A DNA stretch of 64,000 nucleotides from Diadophis punctatus similis (GCA_023053685.1 JALIGW010000001.1:54495359-54559358); one strand, 5' to 3'. Counted from the first letter of the stretch, positions 51,901-62,192 are shown. Notes: generated by a model not told the origin, from the sequence alone. Made by a program: numbers and translations.

Positions 51901-54900
51901 AGACAGCTTATTTTAAAAAACCTGTACAAATTAATAAAGATCATGAATGAATGCTGAACAAACCCTATAACAAATCTCTGTTCAATCTTTGTTTCTGAAG
52001 CAAAGATATAACTTTGTAAGACAATATTTTACATTCTTTATGTAGCATCTGCAGGAAATGTCTGTTTTTAATTTGTAGATTAAAATTCACTCACCCAGAG
52101 CTATTAGCATTAGTTCACATACAAACAGGGAGATGAATAAAAATTTTCTAACATTCACCCAGTTCCTTAAAGAAGCTTTTACTTAATGATTTTTGACAAA
52201 ATTTTCCAGGCAGAGCAAATATTAAATAATTTCACAAAATTATCAACAAAAATAAAGTATCAGCATTTTAAACAATGTTTACAAGCACTTCTAAAAATAT
52301 AGTGATATAGTATGAATCTTATACTACATCTTTCTTCCACCCACAATGTTTATTTTATCAGTAACAAAGCTGAAGTTCATAAATGTTTGTGTTCACTGAA
52401 AGCATAATTAGTTTTCCAATTATTAGGATCTTTCATGTTTCCAAATAAAACTATAGTTGTAATAGTTTTACTTCCAAGATTTTATGTCCACAATAATGTT
52501 AACATAACATAGAATATTTCCTAATAATATTAATGGTATATAATTCAAGAAAAAAAAAATTAGATTATCAGTTTTTACACAATGAGAATTCTAAACAACT
52601 AGAACTAGAAACAACTATTTTTGCATTTATATTATATAGTTATATATTATATGGATATATATTTGATACATAATCAATATATCCTACTGTATGGTCTGAA
52701 AGAATTCTGCATTTAGAAGCAGAATTTCAACTAATTCAACTAATTGAACATTATTCTTTAGACGTCCTGTGGAATTAATTAGGCTAATTGTCTTACTTAG
52801 CAATCTGCATGACAAACTGATAGAACATAAGCTGACAGGAGGAAATGTCAAAACACTTCATATAAGTAGAAAGCAAAAAGTGGGGGAAATAGCATTTACC
52901 ACTAGGAGCTTTTGTCTGTGAAAGAACACCAGATCTCATGTTTGGCAATGTCTGAGTTTTTAATGGACCATCAACAACTTGTAAGGTTGGAGTCCCATCT
53001 GGAAAGGCCGGTTTGACTAACAGTTCGTTCCTTGAGGCAATACGTGGCATGGTGGAAGACTGGATATAAGGACCAACAGCTGCCACTCGGCTTGGAGCAG
53101 ATACAACTGGTTGCGGCTGGTTTCCATCTTGAGACACCTAGGCAAGATTAAAATTGCAGATTAATAAAGAAATGCTGTAATGCAAAACTTGTCCAGGAAA
53201 AACTCAGTATACAAAAAAAAATCAAGTATTGATTCTACAGAGAGCACGAAGGGGCCAAAGCATTTCTCCTGATTTAAAAACTAGGTAGATTAATGTTGAT
53301 GTGTTATTTCAGATGGTTTCCGTGATATAAGAAAAATGCTAGAAATACAGCAGAGAGACACTCAACAAATGTCACATGCCCACTCATCCAGCTAAATAAG
53401 CTTCCATAGCAGAATGGGATTTTTGTTTTCTTTTCTGGCACTCACTGGTACATTCTCTTTCTGCTGCAGCGCAGCTTTCTTTTTCCACAGCCGTTCCCTC
53501 AGCTCATTAACACGCTTATCCATAACTGCGACCTCCAAGTTGCGTTTGTTTAGAGAGTCCCTGTGTTGTTGCAGCTTGGCATTCTGCTCCTGGTTTAGCT
53601 TGTTCCTCAGCTGAATGCAAAAGAAACAACTTTTTCAGGATGATGCTAGAATGCACCTCACAAGTAACAGAACATTCTGCAAAAGTTTGGGAGAAAGAAG
53701 TCTGGAAAAGTAGATCTGACTAGATTTTATTTATTTCTACACAATGGCCAGTAATTATAATTATATACAAAAAATAACCTAGAAGGTAAGATAATTTATG
53801 TAAATTGTTAGGGATTATATAATTCTTGTTTACTAAGTTTTTTTTCCTCCTGAGACAGTTAGAGATACACCCCATTTAGGCCTTCTTGCAGGTCTGCGGG
53901 GTAGAATTCCAGTTACCTGAAGCTCTTTATACAGGCGGTCAAGCTCAGCTACAGCAGACTGGTTGTCATGGTAACCATCAACCCGGCCATTCTTCAGCAT
54001 CTCCAATTGCCTAGTAAGTTCCTCTACCTTTGATACAGCCAGTACCAGTTCTCGTTGTTTTTGCTGGAACAAACTGTTCATCTGCTCAATCTCCTCGACT
54101 AAAGAGGAAAACAGAATACAATAGCAGTAGTGGAGAAATGACCAAATGTTGGCTGCTCCCAAGATAGCTATTAAAGGGACAGATACCCCGTATTGCTCTC
54201 CAGCACAGAGCCGGGGCGGGGGGGGGGGGGGAACTAAGCATAAAGTTTTAAAGGAAAAACACATTTTATCAATCCTAAGCAAAACTGAAGCTGGGGAGTT
54301 ATAATTTGAAAATGTGCTGCCTTATGAGGAATATTATTTGAAAGTCTACAATATAATAACTAAATAAAGATGGTGTTAGAGCGTATTTTCCTAGAGGGAG
54401 CAGAAAACCTTTATGAAATGTAACCCTGAAAAATATTCCAGCACAGCACTAATTATAAATATTTAAATATTAACTTTTCAACAAATCAGAATTTCAAAAT
54501 TGAATTACAGCTCACCTAATTTCCCATTACTGAGCCGTTTCTGCTCTACGTGGCCTTTAAGTGCTCTCACTTTTTTCAGCTTGGCTTCCTGATTCTCAGC
54601 AATTTCTTTTAATCTTTTGAGTTTCTCCTGCTCTGCAGCTTGTTGCTGCTGCCGTTGATCCTGCTGTTTCAGAAATTTTAAACGCTGCTCCTACAGGTAT
54701 ACAATGTAAGCATTAAGCCAACTTTAAATACATTGCAGATAGTCTTTGACTTACAACCATTTGTTTAGTGACTATTCAAAGTTACAGTAGCCCTGAAAAA
54801 AGTACCGTATTTTTCAGAGTATAAGACGCACTGAAGTATAAGACGCACCTTAGTTTTGGGGAAGGAAAATAGGGGGGGAAATCTGCCTACCAGGTATTCA

Positions 54901-57900
54901 TCTGGCTAGCGTCCTTAGTCTGGTCAGCTTCAGCACATTATTTTATTCCCTGGTTAGGGCTTAAAAAAACCTTATTCGGAGCGAGTAGCAATGAAAAAAA
55001 GCCTGCAAGCTGGTAAGAGCCAGGAAGATCGTTAGCACCTCGTTAGGGCTGGAAAAAACATTCTTTGGAGCGATTAGCAATGAAAAAAAGCCTGCAAGCT
55101 GGTAAGAGTCGGGAAGATCGTTAGCGCCTTGTTAGGGCTGAAAAAAAGCTTTGAAAAAGCTACATTCAGAGTATAAGACGCACCCAATTTTTCAGCCTCT
55201 TTTAGGGGGGGAAAGGTGCGTCTTATACTCCGAAAAATACGGTAACTTATGATTTGTCCTTGCACTTACAATGACACAGCATCCCAGAGTCACATGATTG
55301 CTGTTTGTGACTTCTCAGCTGGCTTTTGACAAGCAAAGTCGATGTAGGAAAGCAGATTTGCTTAATGACCACACGATTCACTTAACAACTGCAGTGATTT
55401 GTTTAACAACCATGGCAAAAAAGGTCATAAAATTGGGCACAACTCACTTAACATCTGCCTTGCTTAGCAATGGAAATTCTAGTCCCAATCGTGGTTGTAA
55501 ATCGAGGACTATTTGTAAATTTGTAAATTTTAAACGAAATCTTTGCAGTACATCCAGTGAACACAATTCATTTGATTATTTCTGTTATTAAGCACAAGCC
55601 AGCAGTAGCACGTTACTCACCAAAGAAAGACAATCAGATTAAATTAAACCTATAGTTTAGGTTACCCAAGTCTCCCAATTATCAACATACTGGAGAAGAG
55701 CTGTGTCAATTTTAATAATCAAAATTACCTTCAAGGAAAGGGTTAAGTATACACAGACATATTTCTGTAATTCTTACACATGGGGGAAGATTTCATTCTC
55801 TTATTAATCTTCCCAACTGAAGAATCCTAAAAGGATTCCAACACGACAGGATTGATCCTTGGATAGTAAACATAAGGGAAACATACTCTATCAATTGATA
55901 TTCAATATCTTATATACTGTGTGTTCAATTAATTTAAATGGATAGCATATTTGACATCGATGATGCCTGATTCCATATCCCAGCTTTGCTATCAACTTAA
56001 TGGACATCCTTGTTGCAGTCTTAATTTACCTTAACATATTGTTTTATCCACAGTTTAGAATAATCTAAAGAATTCCAACCCTCTTTTAAAGAAATACATA
56101 CTTCACAAAACTCATGCAAGTTACTTTTCATGCTTTTTTTTTGAAAAATTCATAAATTACACACACACACACACAAAACACAGACGCAAAACTATTTCAA
56201 CAAACCTTGTTAGCCAGCAGTTGCTGCTGTGCTTCAATTTGCTGCTGTTGTCGTGCTGCCATTTCCTGCAGTTCTGCCAGCGTCATGTCCATCCGAGGAA
56301 CAATGACCTTCATTTTTTAAAAATGATACGTAAATGATATTTTGTTGAAACTCACACAATAAATTTGTCACTAGGTTTCAAATGTAAAAAGCATTTTTTA
56401 CATTTGGGAGTTGTTGTAAAGAAGGAATTGAATGTGGAATGATAGCTTATTGATGAAAAAGACCACTAAGTTACTGATAGTTCTTTTATCCAATGGACAC
56501 AGAATAAAATAATGAAAGAGAGACTCTCAAGAAATTGCCATGTCTACTAGCATCCAGCTATCAACTTTCTTGACTGACTGAATACCAGAAGCCAAGAGTA
56601 AATGAACCACCCAACATGCAAATTATGGGAGAATCCAAGTGCACAATGTAAATACAGGCTGCTTGCCAATTTGACTAGAGGCTAAAAAATAGTTATTCTC
56701 TCACCCCAAATATAGCAAGTAGAAAACAAAACCAGGAAGTTTACACAGGAAGAACATTTTACACAGAGAGGTTTATCTTCATCCCCAAAGTTTAAAGAAG
56801 CCAGATTGCTGACACTTTTCTTAAAATTATTTTCCTCGACTCTTCAAATTAGAGAAAAATAATGCCTCATACTGTACTTCATCTTGCTATACTAATACTT
56901 GTTTATCTAGATAAGTATGAAGTTACTTATAGAATGAACCTAAACCTGTCAGTCCTTACAAAGATACTGAAGACCTGGTTTTTCCTATAGACCCTGTATC
57001 TCGGCCCAGCATAGTATGTTTTATTTTATTATGCTTAATTATCATTTTTCTTTATATTTGTAACCTTCATTTTATTTATTTATTACAATTTAAAGGCTGC
57101 CTGACTCTGGGTGGTTTATAATTAAAAAGAGAAATATTAAAAGGAAAAAAACCTTAAAAAATATACAAAGAACTAAAAATGGTTGGTGGACTAAAACATA
57201 AAAACAAAGTTTCAAAATATTTTTTGTCCTGGAATCCCAAGCGCTGCACAGCACAACTTTCCTAAAGGTTATGGCACACTTCTTCTCCTGTTATTTTTTT
57301 TAAAAGGCTATGAAAAGGGGAAGAAGTGAAAGAGAGGAGAAAGGAAGAGGCCTAAGGTGGAAAAAGTATTCAGGAAGGGAAAGGAGTTTAACCACGATTA
57401 TCCTCTTGAAGGACCGAGTCAGATCTGGGAAGGAAAGGCGGATCCTACTGATTATTCAAATTGACTGGCTCGGTTCTCAAGCTGATTGGTCAAGGTCTAC
57501 CCATCCTGAAGGCTGGTTTCACCCCAGGATGGAGAATACATAGTTCTAATTGAAAGATCCATCTCTTTATCTGCTGTAAGCAATTTGGGATCGCTTAATC
57601 TGGGTAAAACTAGACTCCCTTAAAGTGAACAAAACTCCAGGGTGACAACATAGATATAGCCATGAAATTTTCTTGGTAATAATATGAATATCATTTGCCA
57701 TTATCTTTTTTTTCCCCAAAAGGCCAATCTAGATTACAGATCTAGAATTCTCTGTGAATTCCATTCAACCTGCTTCGACAAGGTTGGACAGATGCTACCT
57801 CCTGTTTGACTAATTGCCTTAAAACATTGCGTGAAATGTTCTGAAAATAAGACATCTGTAAACTTACTAGAATAAATCATGTGCTTCGTTTTATTTCAGA

Positions 57901-59684
57901 GTGCTAACTGAAAATACTTACTCCATTCTCCATTCTCCTTTCACCTGGTATTTTAATGCCGTTTCTCTTTAAACTTGGATCTTGCATCCATGACCCATTC
58001 CCTTTATTAAGTAAAACACAGAAAATATCACTTTTAAAGAACAGAATTTGCTTAAATATAGCATTCCTTTTATAGAACTGGAAAAATGAAATGGTAAAAG
58101 AATTGAATTGTTTTACAATTTTAAATAAATAATTAAAACAATAAATACAAAAATAAATTCAAAATACACATCTCTACATCAGTGAAGAGTGCCTTGTCAG
58201 GTTTCTATTGAATGGCTGATTATGCAATGAATTCATTAGATTTCTCTGATACACTATAGAGAGATAAATAAGAATTTTTTTAATGAAAATTAAAAACTAC
58301 AGAATAAACAACCCAGCAATTATGTATAATAAAACAAAAGAACTGCTTATAAAAAATTGGGACACTCATGCCATTATAACATAACAATTTTGCAGCTGGG
58401 ACAAGAATTCAAAGATATTTGCTTATCAACCAAATTCCGGGGAAAAAAACCCTCTCTGACTAATTCATTCTTTTATTCAGACAATCAATTCAGAGGCCAT
58501 TCAACTCCAAGTGCAGCTTACAACATTAAAACCAAGAAAACAATAAAGCAATGAGAATGAAGATTATACATAACCAGAAGAAAAAATACTTAATTCCAAA
58601 CCAAATTCTAAACATTATAGCTCTTTAATTTTATATATTCGATTACAGGTAGTCCTCGACTTATGACCACAATTGAGCCCCAAATTTCTGTTGCTAAGTG
58701 AGAAAGTTGTTAAGTGAGTTTTGCCCTGTTTTACAACCTTTCCTGACATAGTTGTTAAGTGAATCACTGCAGCTGTGAAGTTAGTAACAAGGTTGTTAAG
58801 TGAATCTGGCTTCCCCATTGAGCTTGCTTGTCAGAAGGTTGCAAAAGGTGATCACATGACCCCGGGACACTGCCTCAGTCATAAATATGAACCAGTTGCC
58901 AAACATCTGAATTTTGATCACATGACCATGGGAATGCTGCAACAGTTGTACGTTTGAAAAACGATCATAAGTCACTTTTCCCACTATTGTTGTAACTTTG
59001 AGCAGTCACTAAATGAACTGTTGTAATTCAAGGACTATCTGTAGTTACTTGGTAAATAAAAGAATGAACATGAATTTAAAATTCTGACAACTGTAAATTA
59101 TGTTTATTTACTAACACGGTACTTCCCATCCATTATATCTTTTCTCGTTTTCTTTTTGCTTGTGTAGTCTTATTTATTTATTTATTTATTTGGTCGTTTT
59201 TATATGTCCCACTCCCGTAGGACCCAGGGCGGCATACAACATAATACAAAACAATTTATTAAGAATTTATTAGTCATTTATTTTGCTCTTTAAATGTTTT
59301 AAAATAAATTTATTTAAAAATGAATCACTTTATCCAAAGGCCTATGAGTATAGCCAATGCACTTTTTGAAGATCATCAGGGTGGGAAGCGGCATGTTTTT
59401 CAGGGGGGGAGGGCAGGGGAGGGATACTGGTCCAGAGGGCAGGTACTGCAACAAAGAAGTTACACTTCCTAGCTCCAGATAGAAGGCACTGTTTGATCAA
59501 AAATACCTGGAGTGTACTCACTCTGCTCAATCTTTCAGGATAGGATAGCCTCCATCATTTTAGCTCTTACCTGTTTCTCGAGTAGGAGGTCGTTCATGGC
59601 GAAGGAAAAAGCGAACCTCATTTCTTTGGACTCCATAACGCTGCAGAAGGTCCAACATACGCTCATTATCAGCTACAGGGCGTT
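36941..59684 (-). CDS. TP53BP2: Apoptosis-stimulating of p53 protein 2 (ASPP2), last 16 coding exons, 5' partial
   Basis: ASPP2 binds the p53 core domain and promotes p53 action on apoptotic genes; it also binds PP1, BCL2, YAP and PAR3 and acts in the cytoplasm and at cell junctions (family knowledge). Sixteen exons join in phase and give 1093 complete codons before the stop. Visible in order: the end of the RA/ubiquitin-like domain ([14 protein letters not shown]), about 200 residues of Q/E/K-rich coiled coil, a Ser/Pro-rich middle, [23 protein letters not shown] and [11 protein letters not shown] proline motifs, the RVKF PP1-type site, ankyrin repeats and an SH3 domain ending KPRQRSLA. Coding exons for the first roughly 60 residues were sought up to 64000 and not seen. 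The paralogue PPP1R13B (ASPP1) is excluded by remembered ASPP2 blocks and by the CAPN2 neighbour. Stop codon at 36941-36943 (reverse). Confidence 0.95.
37111..37428 (-). mobile_element. Sauria SINE
   Basis: Reverse-strand copy: tail aaggtaaagatttcccctgt (reverse of the ggaaacctttacc type) at the low end and the tRNA-like head ggctcagggattaaagacgc near 37415. It lies in the last intron of TP53BP2, in sense with that gene. Confidence 0.85.
37952..38151 (-). CDS. TP53BP2: TP53BP2 exon: SH3 domain
   Basis: 200 bp, acceptor tgttgcag, donor gtaggt. Encodes [20 protein letters not shown]...[26 protein letters not shown] and EWWWA are the SH3 ligand-groove blocks. The SH3 and ankyrin domains together form the p53-binding surface in ASPP2. 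Confidence 0.95.
38152..39685 (-). other. TP53BP2 intron between ankyrin and SH3 exons
   Basis: AT-rich, no repeat family recognised. Confidence 0.6.
39686..39852 (-). CDS. TP53BP2: TP53BP2 exon: ankyrin repeats
   Basis: 167 bp, acceptor atatatag, donor gtatgc. Encodes [20 protein letters not shown]...[15 protein letters not shown], almost unchanged from the mammalian protein. Confidence 0.95.
39853..40482 (-). other. TP53BP2 intron between the two ankyrin exons
   Basis: Includes a (C)n run at about 40083-40095 and a tail-like aaataaatct at about 40192; nothing else recognised. Confidence 0.5.
40483..40616 (-). CDS. TP53BP2: TP53BP2 exon: ankyrin repeats
   Basis: 134 bp, acceptor gctgcacag, donor gtaagg. 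Encodes [20 protein letters not shown] then [20 protein letters not shown]..., clear ankyrin consensus ([19 protein letters not shown]). Confidence 0.95.
40826..40963 (-). CDS. TP53BP2: TP53BP2 exon: RVKF motif
   Basis: 138 bp, acceptor ctctag, donor gtacaa. Encodes [20 protein letters not shown] then [24 protein letters not shown] fits the PP1-docking RVxF type, just before the ankyrin repeats. Confidence 0.95.
41926..42055. repeat. Two-copy tandem duplication (~65-bp unit)
   Basis: gtctggcttgagaaatagta...acacaattattagcataata is present twice with only a few differences, so it is recent. Confidence 0.9.
42940..43145 (-). mobile_element. tRNA-derived SINE with RTE-like tail
   Basis: Read on the - strand it starts gagagccagtttggtatagt (A-box-like), has ttgggccagtcac...caggcaatgacaaaccattt in the body and ends cgtcaacattgactgg. 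The family usually ends like the LINE at 4990-5310. Confidence 0.75.
43270..43495 (+). mobile_element. tRNA-derived SINE (gccgaggtggcgcagtgg family)
   Basis: Body aatctcaccaggctcaaggt...ccttccgaggtcggtaaaatg...gttgggggcaatatgctgac, tail gaagcggtatataagtctaa then gctattgcta. Paralogue of the copy at 62932-63165; the head is eroded. Confidence 0.8.
43721..44499 (-). CDS. TP53BP2: TP53BP2 exon: large exon with PPPPY motif
   Basis: 779 bp, acceptor ttccttag, donor gtaagt. Encodes [10 protein letters not shown]...[20 protein letters not shown]...[15 protein letters not shown]...[17 protein letters not shown]...FSLPP. PPPPY is the WW-domain (YAP) type motif; the segment between residues NPYLNLE and MEEYPP is poorly conserved. 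Confidence 0.95.
44500..46435 (-). other. TP53BP2 intron
   Basis: At 45190-45425 lies a LINE 3'-end remnant (agggcggcatagaagaacct with AATA tail). The rest is AT-rich with nothing recognised. Confidence 0.5.
45190..45425 (+). repeat. LINE 3'-end remnant
   Basis: Ends gccctgagtccttagggagt then agggcggcat and (AATA)n, like the 14515 and 16053 fragments. Probably CR1/L3- or L2-type. Confidence 0.5.
46436..46919 (-). CDS. TP53BP2: TP53BP2 exon: proline-rich region
   Basis: 484 bp, acceptor actcacag, donor gtgagc. Encodes [20 protein letters not shown]...[21 protein letters not shown]. The ends are highly conserved; the middle ([15 protein letters not shown]...) is fast-evolving. Confidence 0.94.
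48800..49047 (+). repeat. TACAGG-type MITE, right-truncated
   Basis: Starts caggtagtccttggcttacg; the body matches the family (atgactgcatttt, ggcaaccagctcac); the right terminus is missing. Confidence 0.65.
49056..49408. mobile_element. hAT-type MITE (family B) with perfect 8-bp target duplication
   Basis: Termini CCATGATGGAGAACCTATGG and GGTTAGTCATCACTG, imperfect inverted ends; flanked by tcctagag at 49048-49055 and 49409-49416. The interior is CpG- and GT/AC-rich (cacgcgtgcc, gtgcgggc). Distinct from family A. Confidence 0.92.
49783..49937 (-). CDS. TP53BP2: TP53BP2 exon: [13 protein letters not shown]
   Basis: 155 bp, acceptor tttatag, donor gtatgt. Encodes [20 protein letters not shown]...[16 protein letters not shown], with the conserved EKKVRP and LRKNQSSED blocks. 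Confidence 0.94.
50952..51080 (-). CDS. TP53BP2: TP53BP2 exon: divergent Ser-rich segment
   Basis: 129 bp, acceptor ctactacag, donor gtaaac. Encodes [20 protein letters not shown]...[11 protein letters not shown]. Little resemblance to mammals beyond SDWN-like residues; it is accepted because splice sites and phases fit both neighbours. Confidence 0.85.
51081..52899 (-). other. TP53BP2 intron with CR1/L3-like LINE end
   Basis: Apart from the LINE end and microsatellite at 51258-51549 it is AT-rich with nothing recognised. Confidence 0.6.
51258..51549 (+). mobile_element. CR1/L3-like LINE 3' end seeding a (CTATT)n = (AATAG)n microsatellite
   Basis: Ends ccttatgattcttgacgaac...ttccttgtgtgtccaatcac...ggccaataaa, then about 14 CTATT units (51478-51549). 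This LINE-tail/AATAG link is known from snakes (snake CR1 elements with microsatellite seeding). Confidence 0.8.
52900..53137 (-). CDS. TP53BP2: TP53BP2 exon: [15 protein letters not shown]
   Basis: 238 bp, acceptor ttgcctag, donor gtaaat. Encodes [12 protein letters not shown]...[17 protein letters not shown]...[16 protein letters not shown], conserved start of the central disordered region. Confidence 0.94.
53446..53610 (-). CDS. TP53BP2: TP53BP2 exon: coiled coil
   Basis: 165 bp, acceptor gcattcag, donor gtgagt. Encodes [20 protein letters not shown]...[14 protein letters not shown], the end of the coiled-coil region. Confidence 0.95.
53917..54098 (-). CDS. TP53BP2: TP53BP2 exon: coiled coil
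   Basis: 182 bp, acceptor ctctttag, donor gtaact. Encodes [20 protein letters not shown]...[13 protein letters not shown]. Confidence 0.95.
54516..54690 (-). CDS. TP53BP2: TP53BP2 exon: coiled coil
   Basis: 175 bp, acceptor cctgtag, donor gtgagc. Encodes [20 protein letters not shown]...KRLSNGKL, continuous charged heptads. Confidence 0.95.
54736..55515 (+). mobile_element. TACAGG-type MITE, split by a second MITE
   Basis: Left part 54736-54804 (cagatagtctttgacttaca) and right part 55243-55515 (to cgaggactatttg) together make one member of the family seen intact at 63423-63750. The halves join cleanly when the 54805-55242 insert and one TA are removed. Confidence 0.85.
54805..55242. mobile_element. 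CCGTATTTTTC-type MITE with TA target duplication
   Basis: Inverted termini ccgtatttttcagagtataa and its reverse (ttatactccgaaaaatacgg), about 30 bp each, flanked by TA on both sides. The interior has a ~100-bp unit (agcctgcaagctggtaagag) in two tandem copies. TA duplication points to the Tc1/mariner type. Inserted into an older MITE. Confidence 0.85.
56206..56307 (-). CDS. TP53BP2: TP53BP2 exon: start of coiled coil
   Basis: 102 bp, acceptor atgaag, donor gtttgt. Encodes [20 protein letters not shown] and a Q-rich helix ending LLANK. Confidence 0.93.
56308..57921 (-). other. TP53BP2 intron
   Basis: Contains a LINE 3'-end remnant at about 56945-57130 and a possible DIRS terminus at about 57400-57533; otherwise AT-rich. 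Confidence 0.5.
57400..57533. mobile_element. Possible diverged DIRS-type terminal repeat remnant
   Basis: ctgattggtcaaggtctacc, atcctgaaggctggtttcac and aggatggagaa follow the same order as the right end of the DIRS at 30173 (gattggctgtgg..., ctgaaggctagcttcaac, caatggagaa) with clear divergence. No ORF near by. Confidence 0.5.
57922..58001 (-). CDS. TP53BP2: TP53BP2 exon: QDPSLKRNG
   Basis: 80 bp, acceptor aataaag, donor gtaagt. Encodes [20 protein letters not shown] then RRMENG, recognised by the conserved QDPSLKRNG block. The leading residues are not like mammalian ASPP2. Confidence 0.9.
58002..59570 (-). other. TP53BP2 intron with an intact MITE
   Basis: Contains the MITE at 58646-59041 and a short (TTTA)n plus ggaccctgggcggcat-like LINE/SINE tail at about 59165-59250. 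Nothing else recognised. Confidence 0.6.
58646..59041 (+). mobile_element. TACAGG-type MITE, near-complete, TA-flanked
   Basis: Left terminus caggtagtcctcgacttatg, right terminus aattcaaggactatctg, flanked by TA at 58644-58645 and 59042-59043. The interior carries the family blocks gttgctaagtgag and ttttgatcacatgacc. Probably a Tc1/mariner (pogo/Tigger-like) non-autonomous element. Confidence 0.8.
59571..59684 (-). CDS. TP53BP2: TP53BP2 exon: end of N-terminal RA/ubiquitin-like domain
   Basis: 114 bp, acceptor tttttcag, donor gtaagag. Encodes [20 protein letters not shown] followed by [17 protein letters not shown]. First coding exon of the gene inside the window. Confidence 0.94.
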
Positions 59685-60319
59685 CTGAAAAATAGAAAGC
59701 AACTCTGACATATTTTCTCAATTGTGCTTTCCAATGCTAAGCATGTGTTTCCTGTTTCATCAACACATGTTCAGTCACCATGAATTATTTATCTGATTTA
59801 TCAAAATGCATTTGCACAGTGTCCATAACATTTTTATGTTTAAATGTTGTGGCTTCATCCTGCAAGTACAGATGTCAGAAGAATGTCCCCCAAAAGGATA
59901 GTAAAAAAAATATGGGGAACAAACCTGAGCCATACACAGATCAGGTTCTACAGAAAGTTCTATAAAACCAAACTGTTGTTCCAAAGCCAAAGAAATAGGA
60001 AACATGGAGACATCTAACAGCTATGACATATTTGTCAAATACAAACATTAACAGCATTATTAGGAAAATCCAACATTTTATGAGTAATCTGCAAATGAAA
60101 ACAGATACTTCATTCCAGTCAGTCAAAGGCACAACAGAAGCCTTTCTATTACTGAAACTAAAGCAAAATATATCCCAATTAGAAAGACTGATGTAACTTT
60201 GTAAACACATCTATTAGGATCCACTGTCTTCTTTTAATACTTTCATCTCTCCCAATTAACTCTTGTAAAATTCCAAAAATTGTCCCAAAAGCAATATTAC
60301 TCATCGAATAATATTTTCT

Positions 60320-60399
60320 GAATTTATTTATTTAGCGTATGACAATGGCATCTACCGAGGTCATGCAATCATTGATATACAAATTTCGTTTAAATAAAG

Positions 60400-60458
<59 letters not shown>

Positions 60459-61520
60459 ACACAATACAATTATAGGAGATAAAATATTAAATTAAGATGA
60501 AACCATAATAAAATCACCATAAGTCATAGAATTGAGTCATAGAATTGAAATGGATGAATAGATGTTATAATTGGATATTATAATTATAATTGGATATTAT
60601 AATTAGAAATGGATGTTATAATTCAATATCTATGGAATCTAACCATCTAAGTGCTCCTGGTGTGGTTATGATGACACCAACCCAGCTGCCTTGAAATTTC
60701 CTGAGGAGACATTCTTGAACTATATGTGTTAGTTTGTTCCAGAGCACCACAGTTGCATTGTGGGCTCTTGGCCATGCCTCACTTAAGGATGTAGACTAGG
60801 GTGTCTAATATTTTATATATTGGAAGAATACATTGGAGTCAATGGCATGTTGATCTTATTCCACTCTTGGATTGTCTGTTGATCAGAAGGGGCAATGTTA
60901 GAAAGAGCATGGAGCCATGAGAGTGGTGTGGATTTAAGGGTTTCAGATATTATTCTCATTGTGTCATTAAGTTGAACATCAATCTTGGTAGTATAACAAC
61001 TTGTTTCCCATACAGGTGAGCAGTATTCCGCAACAAAGTATACTAATGATTGTGCCACTATATGTAATGCTTTTGCTTGTGTTCCCCAGTCTGTTCCCAC
61101 GGTTTTCCTAATCAGGTTGTTCCTGGTTTTCAATTTTTGTCCGATTACTTCAAAGTGTTTTCCAAATGTAAGGAATTGGTCAAGGATTATTCCGAGATAT
61201 TTTGGATGAAAGTTGTGTTTTATCCTCTTTCCACAAAAAGATACGTTTAACTCCTTTTTTACTTAGATGGAAGGTGCATACATTTTTGGGGAGCTAGAGC
61301 ATAGCCTCCATTTCTCATAATATTTGCTTAGTGACTCAGATTCTTAGTAAGAATGCATTCTGCTTCCTCAAAATCCTTGGTTTGGATAGCTATTGCCATA
61401 TCATTGGCATAGCAAATTTTTTCAAGAGTTGGTTTCACTAGTATATAGATTAAATAGGAATGGGGCTAGAACTGATCACTGCAGTATGTTGTCTGAGTGT
61501 AATATTTCTAGTAAACCAAA
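60320..61520 (-). pseudogene. Decayed non-LTR retrotransposon, reverse-transcriptase fragment
   Basis: On the - strand the translation gives a GSVLAP-like start, then ICYANDMAIAIQT (the catalytic YADD box changed to YAND), KYLGIILDQFLTF, RNNLIRKTVGTDWGTQAKAL, AEYCSPVWETSC and LSWLHALSNIAPSDQQ, the order of LINE RT palm, thumb and C-terminus. Stops and frameshifts interrupt it. Confidence 0.75.
60402..60459. repeat. (GT)n microsatellite
   Basis: About 28 GT units. Confidence 0.95.
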
Positions 61521-62192
61521 AGAGAAGAAGCTAGTATTGTTAATTTTACTAGATAGATATTTAGAAATTTTAACTGGAAAGAAAAAAAGACTATTGTAAA
61601 ACTTGAGACATAGTGTTATGTCTATAACTCAAATAGGAATACAGTATATATTTCCAATGGGGACTTATAGTTCTTTGGTAAAGAGAGGATTTAACATTAA
61701 ATTTTAATATACTGCAGTAAAATTAACTGAAGTTAAAGAATGCCTATATTCTAAGATTCACTCTACATAACAGTCATGGTCACTGTCATAGCCTTCTACT
61801 ATCAAGAACTACTGGTCTAGCATGATTATAAATGACAATCAAGATACAAGGTCAGGCTTATTAAAGAACTGAATGTTCTGCTGCTGATACTACTAATTTA
61901 AAGTTTTATAACACCTAAGCCTGCTCCTATCGATTATTGTACAATGAAATTGGTGTTTTGACAAGACAAACTAACCCGTTCTGCTGTGACAAGCTGAATA
62001 AGTCAGCATGCCAGCACAACACAATAATACACTATGTTCAAATAGCCTTCATTCATTACCACACTACAATATAGTTTAAAACCGCTAGACTGGGCATGTA
62101 AGCCAAATATTTTACTTATGAGTTATTTTTAAAGATTCGCAACAGATACAAAAAATATGAAGTGGTGTTTTCTCTACTTACTTCACATAAGA

